Shown here piece by piece: positions 23,300 to 34,345 of a stretch of 64,000 nt of DNA. The position numbers and the translations under genes are program-made. Positions within the stretch are counted from its first letter, which is position 1, and the number at the start of each line of letters is the position of its first letter. This stretch comes from Lunularia cruciata (lineage: Eukaryota; Streptophyta; Marchantiopsida; Lunulariales; Lunulariaceae). The stretch covers positions 5,828,001 to 5,892,000 of the forward strand of contig OX419760.1 in NCBI GenBank assembly GCA_948567375.1, written 5' to 3'. The notes below the pieces were generated by a model, which was given only the letters and a program-made list of their open reading frames with translations, did not search any database and had not been told where the DNA came from.

Positions 23300-24310
23300 C
23301 TCACAAGTGTCCAAGTGGTGATGCCTATCAAGCACATCCTACATTGCTTTGCCAAGCCAAGGCTCACAATCCAGGTCAAACAGTTCTAGTCCATAGCCTA
23401 ACCTAAAACCTGACGCTTAGATGCCTCCGACACTACTGGAACAGCGGTTATACCGGTACAAAAATCCATCACATAAGCATTGGGCTCCACCAATTGTTGT
23501 AACTGTGAGTCCCAAACAAGTCCAGGTCCTCCCTCTCGAAAAGCATGAGAGCCTGGGAAACTCATGAGTGTGGGAAATGCAGCTCTAGGCTGTCCAACTA
23601 GGTTCACCACTGCCATAGGTGACCTATCAGCCACTACCACTATCTGAGACTGACGCTCAACATCCAAGATATCATCAACAAGGATGTGGTCAAGTCGCTG
23701 AATCCCATCATAAGCGCGTTGTAGAACCTCTTTGGGTAAGAGGTTCGTCCACCAAAGACAAAGACAATGAGCCCGTGATCCCACTCTGTCTGCATCTAAC
23801 AATACAGCAGGTCCCATCCAAGAATGGACCTGATGTGTACTTGCCACCACTCTAGTGCGAGAATCACCCATCAAAGGAACATTCTCGAAAAAGTAAGCTA
23901 GAGAAATAGACTGATGAACCTGGAGATGTCGTTGTATCCGTAACATCTCCCAAAACACACCAGAACAAGGATCCTGAAGACCCAATCCTCTACCAGCACG
24001 TGTATGTCCCTGACATGGCCATCCAGAAATCACCAAGTGAATAGACCCATGTCTCTCTAGGTCATGCATCCCCAGTAAGGAAATGTCTCCTGGTAGGGCC
24101 TTCTGGTAACCTCTGACTGTTGACATCGGTAATAACTCCGGATACCAATAGGCCAAGTGTGCCACATGATGTAGAGAGACTTGTCTAGCAGTCTCATCTC
24201 TCTCTACATACAAGTACCTCTGTACTTGTATACCCGCCTATAACACCGCAGCTAGTCCGGTGTTGATCCCACCAAACAACTCCAATAGGCATATCCCCTC
24301 TACTGGTTAC
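23300..24310 (-). pseudogene. C5 cytosine DNA methyltransferase domain inside the retroelement
   Basis: A long open stretch (24213-23398, 271 codons) and its flanks show the ordered motifs of C5-cytosine methyltransferases. Motif I is LELFGGINTGL (24285-24253), the SAM-binding FxG loop. YVERDETAR follows. Motif IV is VISGWPCQGHTRAG, with the catalytic Cys at 24015-24013. Motif VI is FFENVP (about 23889-23872). A motif VIII-like VGSRAH...WWTNL lies at about 23784-23736, and VMDFCTGIT then KRQVLG near 23465-23398 fit motifs IX-X. The AH-x-x-x-x-W-x-N spelling resembles DNMT3/DRM-type de novo enzymes more than DNMT1, by eye only. The domain lies between protease and reverse transcriptase, so it was part of the polyprotein. 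Retroelements with captured C5 methyltransferases have been reported from dinoflagellates and charophyte algae. Fossil, broken. Confidence 0.87.
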
Positions 24311-24399
24311 TGCCAAGCAATGAGTGTGGTATCCAGAGGTGTCAAAGAATCGCCTCTGGAGGCTCATCCTCAAACTCATCTCTTGATGGTATGAAGGCT

Positions 24400-25282
24400 C
24401 CACTCCAAGCCTACTGCACCAACTGATCTGCATGTTGCTGCAATGCCTCCCCGGAACTCCACAATGGAACATCCAAGGTGGATGGAACAATCCTACTCGT
24501 ACTCCAAAGCCAAGTGATCTCCTCTGGTACTGGAGTATCCTCTACATGGGCGTTCCCCTCCAACAAGTCACCAAGCCAAGTAACTGCACCACTAAAAGCT
24601 AAAACTGATGATGCCATGGTCTCGGATTGTAGTGAGCCAAGACTGCCACTACTAAAGCGTATTGGTAGACGACATACCCGTCCCTCACCAAACTGCCAAC
24701 CAAGTCTATAAGAGGTTGTCTCCTCCCAATAGTCAATGCTGAAACCCATGGGGTATAACACTACTCCCCCAACTAGCACATCATATGACTTAGCTATTGT
24801 CACAATAGCCGGAGCTCTCACCACCAAGCTATTAGTTGGATGACAAGGCTAAACCTGGACAACAAGCTCCCCACGTGTGATGTATTGTGTTGAACCACCA
24901 TCTAGAGATGTCTGGATCTAAAATGGACACCTCTCCACATCGATCTTCCGTAACTCCAGACCGACAACTATAGCCTTCTCCAACATAAGAGGATGCGCAC
25001 CAGAGTCTAACACGACTCTTTGTGGTGTATAGATCTTCCTTGAAGGTCCCACCAAACAAAAAATCCCCCTCTGGTTATCCAATAGTTCAACACCAGGTGT
25101 GAACCGTGCTCTCTCAAAGGCCGGTCTAGTTGGCAACTCCTCCAGTCTAGCCGCTGTTGCCTGCTATAAACCACTGGTTGTTGAATGGATCCCATGCTCC
25201 TCAACCAAGTCAGCTCCACTACCAACCACCTCTGCTCTAGTAGTAGGAACTGCACCATCCCTACTCTCACACAACGTGGCAA
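24400..25282 (-). pseudogene. Aspartic protease region of the methyltransferase-bearing retroelement, plus linker
   Basis: The catalytic motif VVLDSGAHPLML (DSG at 25007-24999) is preceded by RGIFCLVGPSRKIYTP. The C-terminal part of the domain is visible as SYDVLVGGVVLYPMGFSIDY (about 24787-24728). The protease would cut the polyprotein. Between 24700 and 24400 there is a linker with no recognised domain before the methyltransferase. Fossil, broken. Confidence 0.8.
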
Positions 25283-25639
25283 CCAACCGGAATACTAGGG
25301 TTGGGTCAACTCCCAATGTAAATATATCACTAGCCAAAAACAAAGGACGCCGCATAATCAACTGAGCCGCCCCCAACATCATGCTAGACTCAGTTTGTGT
25401 AGTAGCAGGTGGCTGACTAGCAGGTAGTCCATCATGTACTCCATCACCACCTACCACACCTACACTGGGACGTCTAGGAACCATGGATGTCATCTGTAAT
25501 GCCTCAGATAGTGTGAAAGACTGGGGAAGTCTGACCTGTCTCCCAACCTCTCCTCTCTGTGGATCCAACTCCATTGGTGCTCCTCTAGGCTCTAAAGCAC
25601 GTAATGCACTCCTAGTCACTGCTGCAGATGCATCCACCT

Positions 25640-27085
25640 ATACTGCTCCACACATGAAGTCCAAAGCATCTCTATGACCAACATATGAGGTGGAAGCCTC
25701 AGCACCCGAGTCTGATATCCTCTGAGCAATAGCCATACTAGCCAATCTCTGCTCCAACTGCTCAATCCGAATAGCCATAGTTGTGTCAGAAGTAAGGGTA
25801 GGCACTGCACCCCTACTAGGTGTAGATCCTCTACCACCACCTCGTCCTCCATGAACTGGAGCTCCTCTACTACCTGCCATAGCAGCCCTACCACTCCGTA
25901 ACTCCGGGTGTAAGTCAAAACACCGGTCACTAATATGACCAAATCTGAGGCAATGCTCACACTGCCTCTGTGCTGGCTGCGATGCACTTGAGGTATCAGG
26001 TCTGCTGCCCTGAGTACACTCTCTCTGATGGTGAGGTCCACCACAAGTCCAACAAGCAACACCACCACTCACTGGCTGCTATTGACCCAAAAATGAGGGT
26101 AAGGGTCTAACTCCACTAGGCCCTCCACTCGCTCCATAGGATCTGAGCTGTCCACCATGTCCTCAAAAACCACCTGGGCGTGGTGCACTCTGCTACACTC
26201 TAGAAGAAGTCACAACCGTGGATGAGGTCTCCCTACCAAATCTAGATGTCACCACTCTCTCCTCCACCATGTTGAGCTCAATACGCTCAGCCAAACCAAG
26301 ACCAGTGCCAAAGTAGGTGAAGTAGCCTGTAACAACATAGCATCACAAACTCTACATCGCAACTCCCTATCCAGTATCCCATACCAAAACTAGACTGCTT
26401 GGGCCTTAGTAACTCCCTGAGTGAAACTAATAAGCCGCCTCATGCGACTGTATGCCTTGCGTAGGCTCTCTCCAGCCTTCCGCTGGAACTCCTACAAGCT
26501 TCTCAACTTGTCAGTCCGCACTCCCTGGTAGTTCTGCCTCAAACATAGGAAGAACTCCACCATGGGGTTAAACCCCGATACCACACCACCTCCTACAGCG
26601 GTAACTCCACTCGTAGTAGCACTATATCCAGCTAGTGCACCTCCACTAGCTCCACCCACACTACTTGAGCTAGAACTCATAGGTACAGCCAATCTACTCC
26701 TGGCCACCGAGCTTGAAGTGATAGAGACATAGTTCGGAGACCAATACTGTCTCCATAACTTGATCTCCTCCAAATGAGCTCTCCTGAACTCATGGTAGTC
26801 ATCCATCGGTGGACTCTCCGGATGTTGAAACAACCCCTTCCATGCCATGAAGGGTATCAACAAAGTTGGGTTCCGCATCTACTACAGATCACATTAACTA
26901 TCCAACTCTTGGATGAAGTCATCCAACTCAATGGTACCCACTATACCAGAGTAACGCCTAGGGCCTTTGGAGGCCCCATAAATCTTGTCCATGTCCCACA
27001 ACAACAGTGCGGACACACCAAGTGCACTCTCAATTGAATCAACTCCTGTGTTGAACTCCAACTCAGAGTCAATCTCCTCCCTCAC
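25640..27085 (-). pseudogene. Gag of the methyltransferase-bearing retroelement
   Basis: The capsid-like core is recognisable around 26590-26260 (FNPMVEFFLCLRQNYQGVRT, followed by segments such as AYSRMRRLISFTQGV and ERIELNMVEERV). Two zinc knuckles follow at 26054-25920: CWTCGGPHHQREC and the canonical CX2CX4HX4C CEHCLRFGHISDRC. These bind the RNA genome during particle assembly. An acidic N-terminal part extends to about 27085. Fossil, broken. Confidence 0.8.
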
Positions 27086-28533
27086 TGGGACTTGAGATAC
27101 ATGCTAATATCGAGCACCACTCCGAGTAAACCCACTGTGTACTACAGGGCTAACTCCTTTGGAATCTCCAAAGAACTCCGTCGTGACAAAGTAACCACAA
27201 CAGCAAACCTGAACTACCAACTGCAACCGCAAGTCGCAACCGCAAGTGCCTCACCACGTGCCAACACCACCAAGTATCAATACCAACTAAGCACCACCCA
27301 CTAATGTAACTCTAACCAAGATAACTACACTAGGGGAAAGGGCAACCTGTAACCTGCCATCATAACACGCACTCTCACGGTCTGTAGGTCATCACTTCCT
27401 GCCTCACCGGATAGAAACAAAGGTAATATGACTGGTCATCACTCCAGCCTCACCACCAAGAGCACACCAGAGCACCAACGCTCAAAAGTTAGGGCACCTC
27501 ACACAAACGTGGTGCACAAACAAGAAGTAGAGAATGGAGAGGGTCCAATCATAAGAAATCTAAACAAAAACCCTCCATCTCATAACACAACACGTGACTG
27601 ACTCTGCCACCATTTGGCATTTGACATAAGAGAAGTCCGTATCTAAGTCCTAAGCTACCAGGATCACCAAGAATGGGATCAAACTGCCTCTCCTAGCCAA
27701 AGCTACATGTGTATAGATAACAATGACACAGTCACTAAGATAACAAGTGAGGGTGGACCAGTTGGCTAGGGCACCAATCTAGGAACAAGAGATCTAGGGG
27801 TCAAACCCTGTTGCGCACAATCTAGTAGGAAAGGTAGAATTTGCCAACCAATGACCAAGATCTACTCTAAACTAGTTAGCCTCACACCAACAAGTTGGCT
27901 TGTTGGCCCTTATAGGCCTTCGTAGCCTCTCATAGCCCTATGCCTCGAAGCCTCTAAACGCCCAAATGAGGCCTTTCTTATTGCCACTTTGAACCTCAAA
28001 ACTTCTGGCAAAACTTCTCTAAATCTACAAAAGTCCTCCAAACTAGCAAAACTCCTGCAAATGTGGCCAAACAGTAAAACTCTTCCAAATCTGGCCAAAA
28101 TCTGACATAAATCCCAACCAAAATCTGATGTAAACCCTCAAGTTGGCTGTCTGCCAAGTCCCCCGCTAACTTTCGACTCAAGCCAAATTGACAACACGGG
28201 TTTCTCCAAATCACAAATTCATGAGAATAGCTTCACAACTCCCCCTTCAATTTGACTTTCTGAGCCCAACTTGTAGCAAATTGGTCTTGCCTTCACCTCT
28301 TGAGCTCAAATCACAACCACTGCTCAAAATTTGCTCCTTCTTTGCTCAAAATTTGGCCAGCACTTCCGCACACCGTTTGCCTAATTGCCAAATCTACATC
28401 AATTGATTGAGCTTTTGCACACTAGGGAAACACTAAACTTGAATTGAGCTACCAACGATCCACCGAGCTTGGAGATACCACCAACACTCAAAGTTCTTGC
28501 ACCCGATTTCCCCCTGACTTCACTTCTCTGATG
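27086..28533 (-). other. Leader of the methyltransferase-bearing retroelement
   Basis: About 1.4 kb lies between the 5' LTR and Gag, long for a leader, with no recognised domain. The same sequence (27165-27960) recurs at 34370-35097 in the second, truncated copy. I did not find a convincing tRNA primer site beside the 5' LTR, in line with the altered structure of that LTR. Confidence 0.6.
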
Positions 28534-28982
28534 TAATCAGATTGCTTACCACTCTCAACTCAACTCAACTCATATCAGTACTTGATCTATCACTCTATAA
28601 ACTGCCAACAACTGGGCACTGATTACAGTCAAGCCACACCCACTCAAGCATAGAGAATCCAAGTGATACTCGCAGGCCTCTGTCCACTATAGCCAGGAAC
28701 TCGAAGGCTCAACATCAAAGAAGTGAGCTCTTTGGGGCTCACTTCAAAATTATACCCCTTGGACTTGAGCTAGCTTTGAAACCCTAACGGTCCTGCTGAT
28801 GGCACACTTGACGGTGTGAACGGTGCAAAGTGACGGTGGGCCCCACCGTGAAGTCAGTACCCCAAACACAAAAACTGACTATCAGAAAGTAGTCTTTGAG
28901 AAATTGCTAAAATAACTCTAACTACTATCACTGGAACTCAAGTGTCTGAGCATCTAGATGTGGCACTACAAATGGTGTGACA
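28534..28982 (-). repeat. 5' LTR of the methyltransferase-bearing retroelement, lacking the terminal 105 bp
   Basis: This 449-bp segment aligns with 19147-19636 after allowing for the 41-bp duplication there. It contains the near-palindrome ACGGTGGG-C-CCCACCGT at 28833-28849. The 105-bp segment that completes the other LTR is absent between here and the leader. Confidence 0.82.
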
Positions 28983-28989
28983 TCCACTA

Positions 28990-30234
28990 TGCTACTCGAA
29001 GCTCTCCAATTGCCTCTCATGCTCAAGCATTAATCTCTCTTGCTCCTCTACGCTCTCCAATTGCCTCTTGCACTCAAGCACTAATCTCTCTTTCTCCTCT
29101 TCACTCTCTAATCTACTCTCACACTCAACTAGAAGTCTCTCTTCCTCCTTAGCCACTCAAACACAATCATCTAAATCACATGTGATGTCAATAGAACAAG
29201 AAGAAGATGAAGGTACTCTCAAGTGCATGGGATGAGGTGCTCCCTCCATGGATGGAAAGAGGAGAGAAGAGGAAGAAGAGGGAGATGGAGCATTCTCAAA
29301 GGATGAAGATGGAGAAAGAACTCTCTCACTAAAACTATCACTCAATAACCTCACTAGTAGTAAGGTATGTATTTCAACACAAATCTGTTGACCACTTGTT
29401 CATAAATGGTACATTTAGTCATCCATCAAGTCAAAATCACTTTGGAATCAAGTAAATACGCAAGTTCATTAATTAAGGCATGTTAAATCAACTCATTTAT
29501 TAAATCTGGTAATGGTATATACAACCAACATTGTATTTTTCAAACAATAAAAACATAAAAATATATATGAAAAAATTCAAATCTAATCAATCACTCACCA
29601 TCCTTATCCTCTACCTCATCCTCCACATCATTAGCACTTGTGCCCTTATCCTCACTCTCTAAATTCTCATGATCATCACCATCATCCTCTCATTGTATAT
29701 AATCTCCTCCTTTCCATCACTCAAGTACATCACTTCCTCCTCAAGAATGAAACCTCTCTCCACAAAGAGATGAGTGAGTATCTGTCCAAGGAAGGTAACT
29801 TTGAACTTGTGCCACTTAGGTCTCCTCAATTGGCTTGGCAAACTCCCCACCTCTGCGATGATACCTTGAAATGCTAACTCCTTCCAATAATAATCCTCCA
29901 CACCAAATCTCCTCAACTTTGTCTTGGTATTGAGAACCAAATGCCCATTTACAATCTTGGGCCGCAAAGATGGTACCACAAGTATACCCATCAATTGGAA
30001 GAAAGGCCTAAAAGCAAGATATACACATTGTTTTGCCAAATACCTCTTTGCAACCCTATGTCTTTGTGGAAACCAATCTGAAATAATTGTGCAAGGAATT
30101 GTCCTCCTTTTAGGCATTGCAAGCACATCTCTAACTATATTCATTGTCAATTGAAATTGACTCCCCTTGACCAAATGAATGCAAGAGTTCTTGTCCCAAG
30201 AAGCCACAAACTCAATACATAGGAAAACTTGCAA
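28990..30234 (-). pseudogene. Mobile-element gene 2, copy 1, 5' part; unrecognised protein
   Basis: A 191-codon frame (30234-29659) begins MQVFLCIEFVASWDK and contains GSQFQLTMNIVRDVLAMP, SDWFPQRHRVAKRYLAKQ and NTKTKLRRFGVEDYYWKELA. It resembles no family I can name, though the layout recalls poorly characterised plant transposon-encoded proteins. An acidic tract follows (about 29680-29600), then a coiled-coil region (29355-28990) built from repeats of the QLESVEEQERLVLERKR type. The gene then continues beyond the inserted retroelement at 19035. Copy 2 is at 35500-37960. No catalytic motif is visible. Confidence 0.5.
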
Positions 30235-30269
30235 AAAAAAACCAACAATAAAATTGTTACTTCAACAAA

Positions 30270-30670
30270 GATGTTGATTGGCACCCAACAACATCCCATG
30301 TAGGAAAAAGAAGGCAAAAGCTACGGGATGCTGCCCATGGCCACTCCGAGATAGGGAAAACAAGAGAGATTGCCACAAGGTGATGCTTGGTGGTTGGCTG
30401 CAGCATTAGGCACAATGCAAGAACCCGTGGAGCATAAGGTGGCACTCAATGACGTGAGTGGGCACCTACCAGTGCTGCTAGGCAGACACAACAGCATTGG
30501 ATGCCATTGCGGGATAGAGGAAATAGTAGAAACAAAGGAGTTGGCACCAAGTGATGCTCATCAACGTTGCAAGATAAAGAAGGGGTTTAGCGTTCAGCAA
30601 GTCAATGCTAGGTGACACAAGGAGGCACTGGGAGATAGACCCAGTTGGTGTTAGGTGGCGCCCATAGGCG
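30270..30670. repeat. Degenerate short-word cluster upstream of gene 2
   Basis: GATGCTTGGTGG, GGTGGCACTCAATGA, GTTAGGTGGCGCCCATAGGCGC and related words recur irregularly, as at 17190-17540. Confidence 0.5.
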
Positions 30671-31529
30671 CTAAACATTGAGACTTTAAAAGTGAAAGAA
30701 AAAATAGAAATGGAGATGAACTTCTGAAAACTAAAGAAAAAATGGAGAAATAATTGAATAAAGAAAGAGAAATACCTTTGGACGTGGGTAATGAAGGCCA
30801 AGGGTGATTTTGAGGCCTACCACATTGAGATCAACCTCCTTGATTCCCGCTACAGCTATTCAAATTTGATGTTTGTCAATTCCAACACCATTTGATGAAG
30901 TTTACTAGGTGTCAAATGGTGTGGAATTTGATAAGTCAATCTCCTTCTTGAGTATTCCCAACCGTCAACAATCTTCTCATAACCCAGATTTCTTCCAGGA
31001 AGAATATAAGAAATGCATGAACTCAAATGAAAGAATTTGATTGAAAAAATTATTGGGCTTCTCACTCCTTGCTTTCCTCTCACCTTTCACTACTACTCAA
31101 ATATTTAGTTACTACTACTCTCATGAAATGGCTCTTAAACCCTCTTTTAAACCTTTTCGCTTAGTTTTGAATCCTCATCCCAAAACAAAAGAATGAAATC
31201 TTGTTTCTAAATGAAAATCTTTAGAACCCATGACTCTCAAATCTTGTTGTTCAGCAAAGAAGCTCAAATAGCACTTGAACCCAAATGGTACACCCTTTTG
31301 AATTTGCAAATTGCTAAACTCTTTTGAAGATCACACTCCTCCTTCAAATTGAAAGTATAATTGCTCCAAAAAAACTTCCCGAATTACTCAAATATGAAAT
31401 GTGAATTGCTCAAATGTGAGAAACGTTTATATATCCACTACATGACAAACTATTGATATAAACCATACTCACTAAATTGGTATTTCATGAGAAAGAACTC
31501 CAATTTGATGAGAAAAAAAATCAAAATCT
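30671..31529. other. Non-coding part of the DNA element
   Basis: AT-rich spacer between gene 2 and the transposase, with short frames only. No domain was recognised. Confidence 0.45.
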
Positions 31530-31945
31530 TGAGCGGCAACCAATGGCAACATGTGGCACGCCACATTGTCAACCGGTGCACCCAATTGTTACATAAGAAG
31601 ATTGCATTTGAGCACCTCCAAGCGCCATCATGCGGTGACAAGATGGGTGTCATTGAGCACCAACGTGTGATATCCAAATATATACAATGTGTTGGGCGGC
31701 TCCTAGTATCTTCCGGCATCTACGAGTAAGTATCAGCCAACGTCACCCTTACAAACCACTATACTTGAGCACATTACCATCCCTTAGTGCTATCCAATGA
31801 ATTTTTATAACACATTGGGTGTTAGCCAGTGCCATCCAACAACTTTGAGTGCTCTATGCGTTAGCTAGTGGCATCCAACAACTTTAAGTTTACATTGGGT
31901 GTCATTGAGCGCCACCAAGTGTCATCAGGCATCATTGAGCACATT
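31530..31945. repeat. Degenerate short-word cluster downstream of the transposase
   Basis: CATTGAGCGCCACCAAGTGTC, CATTGAGCACCAACGTG and AGCGCCATCATGCGG are typical words. The vocabulary is shared with the other three clusters in this element family. Confidence 0.5.
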
Positions 31946-32259
31946 CTTTCATTCTCATGTAAGATCCATGAAGGGAGCAACATAATTTTTTTAAACTTGG
32001 TGTTTGTCAAGGCAACAACATATGACAATGTTTTAAAAACTATGGAAGAAATATTAGAAACATTTACAAGATATTAAAAATTAGAAGAATGATATTTTTA
32101 TTGTAGAGAAACATGATCTCATGTCATTGTAGTATATCATCAACATGATGAGCAGGGCATTGTTTCATCACTCTTGACCTACTTTCTTTTGTACCAAGCT
32201 CTATTCCATTAAAAGATATTTCTAAATCTATTTGAGTTTTCTTTGTAAATCCATCATCG

Positions 32260-33240
32260 TACTCTAATCAAACATCAAAACTTTTGATTAAAAAGTTATG
32301 TAAAATAATACAAACTGAAATCCACTTTAACAAATATTTAATTTTACTATTATCTTTAAGTTGCACTCTAAGCTCATGAAGACAATGCCATCTAGCTTTC
32401 AATACTCCTATACAATGCTCATTTATCACCCTTGACTTTGCCAAATATTTGTTTAACTCTTGCTTGTCCTCTATTTGAGCAAGCTTGAATGCAAGGACTA
32501 GGTGATGCATGGGTGCATAACCAAAATCACCTAAATGGTACTCTTTAGACTCAAAACTACAACACTCTCTCTTTGGTTCAAATCATTCCACAGTGATAAT
32601 GTTTTCAAACAAGTCATGTTGTGACATGATCTTGGCATTCTTGTAGATAAACAAACCAACCACAAAACTCTAATAAAAAGAGGAGAACCAATGATAATGA
32701 ACTGGACAAAGGAATACAGCAAAATATAGAGTATTTACCTTTGGTAAAATGTATAATTCTCCTTTTATCATTGCAAATCACTTGACCATTTATGGAATAT
32801 AAGCCCTTTTGGCTAAAATTGATTTCTCCATCCACCGTGGGTCAAGCGGCAAGAGGAAAAAGTGTTCCATCTACCAAAAAAACACAATCAAAGGAACCTT
32901 TTTGTGCAAAAACAACATATATCTTCCTCCTTTCCTTCTGCTTAGGCCATGCAACCTGAGTCCTCATCAAATCTAATATGGCAATCACAACTTGGTCAAT
33001 AAAGGCAATTGTTGAACCTGCACTAATGCTCAAATGTTTAACTCCCTTGCAATACAAGCTCCATTACCATGATGCCCAAATCTATAGAGAGGTAGAGCTA
33101 CTTAGAGCCATATTGGTGTTTACTCTTGATGGTAGTTTTTTAAAAAACAAGGTGCATTTTTATCAAATCTACTAATGTTGAAAAGGAATTAACATCCATT
33201 CTAGTAAGCTAGCAAAAGGCCTTTGGCTCTAGATTTCTAA
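32260..33240 (-). pseudogene. PIF/Harbinger transposase (DDE_Tnp_4 type), decayed
   Basis: Reading down the minus strand: a helical N-terminal part with FSTLVDLIK (near 33180) and FGHHGNGAC (near 33070); ISAGSTIAFIDQVVIAILDL; VAWPKQKERRKI; KGSFDCVFLVDGTLFPL, holding the first catalytic Asp (about 32900); VICNDKRRIIHFTKGKYS (about 32780); YHLGDFGYAPMHHLVLAF, holding the second Asp (about 32540-32500); and SRVINEHCIGVLKARWHCL, holding the Glu (about 32430), with CIILHNFL at the end. The DGT, GDFGY and NEHxxGxLKxRW motifs and their order are diagnostic of Harbinger transposases. Length of about 320 residues is near the usual 350-450. Stops and frameshifts split it into four or more frames, so this copy is dead. 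It would cut and paste the element, normally with a Myb/SANT-like partner such as gene 1. Confidence 0.85.
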
Positions 33241-34113
33241 AATACTTTATCACAAATTCTCAACTACAAGGATAAGTAACTCATGGTTCCAAGTATCTAT
33301 GCATATGTGCAAACTCCAACCCACTAATCAATAATTCTAGCATATCTAAATTTACTTCTCCATCTTTCATCTTCTAGTCTTTGCAGCAAGATCTCCAAAT
33401 CTAATTGTATACACCATTGTATACATTTCCTCATGTTTCTAGTTAGTTCTCCACGAGTGCTTCCTCTCGGCATGTTATACTAGACTTTGTTCTCCTTGAT
33501 TTTTGAATCACCAAATATAACACTTGATGTGCATGCTCTACTCTTCTTACTTCAATGATGTTACCTGCATAATGAACAAGCTTGTATGATAAGAAATACA
33601 TTTCAAAATAGTTGAACAAGGAATTTTTAAGTAATGAAATTGAGGATTAATTTTTTTTCACTCCCCTTCTTCTCACCTTCACACAACCCACACTAATCTT
33701 CCCATTGTATGATCAATTTTCTCCTCCTCGTCCTCTTGGTTCATCTCTTTTGTGCACATCACTTACCTTTGTTTGTGGTCAATTTCCTCTTGCTTGGTTT
33801 ATCTCATTCTTGTACATCACCTATCTTTGTTGCTCCTTTGGTGGCCACCACCTTCACCCTAACCTAAACTAGGCACTTTGTTAACCCTAGTATGTAATTA
33901 ATGCATTACAATGTAACAATGGAAAACTCCATATCCCTTATATCCTATGAATCACCTCTTATGGAGTTTGCTAATAATAAGAAAGTTGATCTAAACTCCA
34001 TATCAAGACCCTTTCCTCCTCCCACCCGCACCTCATACCAATGAAGTCAATGCTTTGTAATAAGATGTATGAAAATATTCAAAGCTTTGTATAACTAATT
34101 TTGCAACTTCTTA
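33241..34113. other. Transposase-side end region of the DNA element
   Basis: Pyrimidine-rich and AT-rich sequence with no gene seen. Copy 1 is inferred to end here because the repeat shared with copy 2's flank starts at 34114. Confidence 0.4.
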
Positions 34114-34345
34114 TTGTAACTTTGTTTTACTATCTCTTCCACTTTTGGACTAAGATCACTTAGAAGTGTGCAACTACCGCAGATACCACAACCGGGTATG
34201 CTATAGAAGATAGAAGCAAAATCTGTTAATCAATTCTTGAGTTGAGACTGGTATGAATTATGGACCAAATACTCGAACTCTTTGAAAAGTTAAGGTCAAT
34301 ATAACCTAATCAATTATGTTTTGAAACTTTGGAGGCAAATCTAGG
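34114..34345. repeat. 230-bp sequence directly repeated at 46895-47119
   Basis: From TTGTAACTTTGTTTTACTAT to AAATCTAGG this matches 46895-47119 in the same orientation, with perhaps one difference in ten. It abuts the transposase side of copy 1 here and the gene 1 side of copy 2 there. Confidence 0.85.

Larger units (their letters stand above)
19041..28982 (-). mobile_element. Ty3/gypsy LTR retroelement carrying a C5 DNA methyltransferase and a PHD finger
   Basis: A 9.9-kb retroelement on the minus strand. Order from 28982 downward: 5' LTR, long leader, Gag with zinc knuckles, aspartic protease, C5 cytosine methyltransferase, reverse transcriptase, RNase H, integrase, PHD finger, polypurine tract, 3' LTR. 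Ends read TGTCA...TGACA on its own strand. Insertion into gene 2 of the large DNA element is clear because the uninterrupted copy 2 reads GAGCATGGTAGATTG across the site. The flanks TGGA and TAGA look like a 4-bp target duplication with one difference. The RT-integrase order places it in Ty3/gypsy (Metaviridae). It is a broken fossil with many interruptions. Age is moderate: by eye the LTRs still align base for base over about 449 bp, apart from one 41-bp duplication. Confidence 0.88.
15226..34113. mobile_element. Large PIF/Harbinger-like DNA element, copy 1, carrying a nested retroelement
   Basis: The left end starts TAGGGGTTTCA at 15226, matched by the mirror end of copy 2 (CAGGGGTTTCA reading inward from 46894). 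Contents in order: gene 1 (+, Myb/SANT-like), a gene desert with short GGCGC/GAGCACC words, gene 2 (-, unrecognised), a second such desert, then a DDE transposase (-). The right end is placed at 34113 because a 230-bp sequence that also abuts copy 2 starts at 34114; the terminal bases there (inward TAAGAAGTTGCAA) only weakly resemble the left end. Without the nested 9.9-kb retroelement the element is about 8.9 kb, large for this superfamily. Grouping these genes in one element is inferred from the mirrored gene 1/gene 2 order in copy 2 and from shared intergenic words. Confidence 0.55.

Noticed and set aside
19041-28982. Host DNA methyltransferase gene merely hit by a retroelement
   Set aside because: The methyltransferase motifs lie on the same strand, between protease and RT, inside the LTR boundaries. 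The target gene around the element is the unrelated gene 2.
29924-30154. 76-codon + strand frame
   Set aside because: Antisense to the conserved gene 2 frame.
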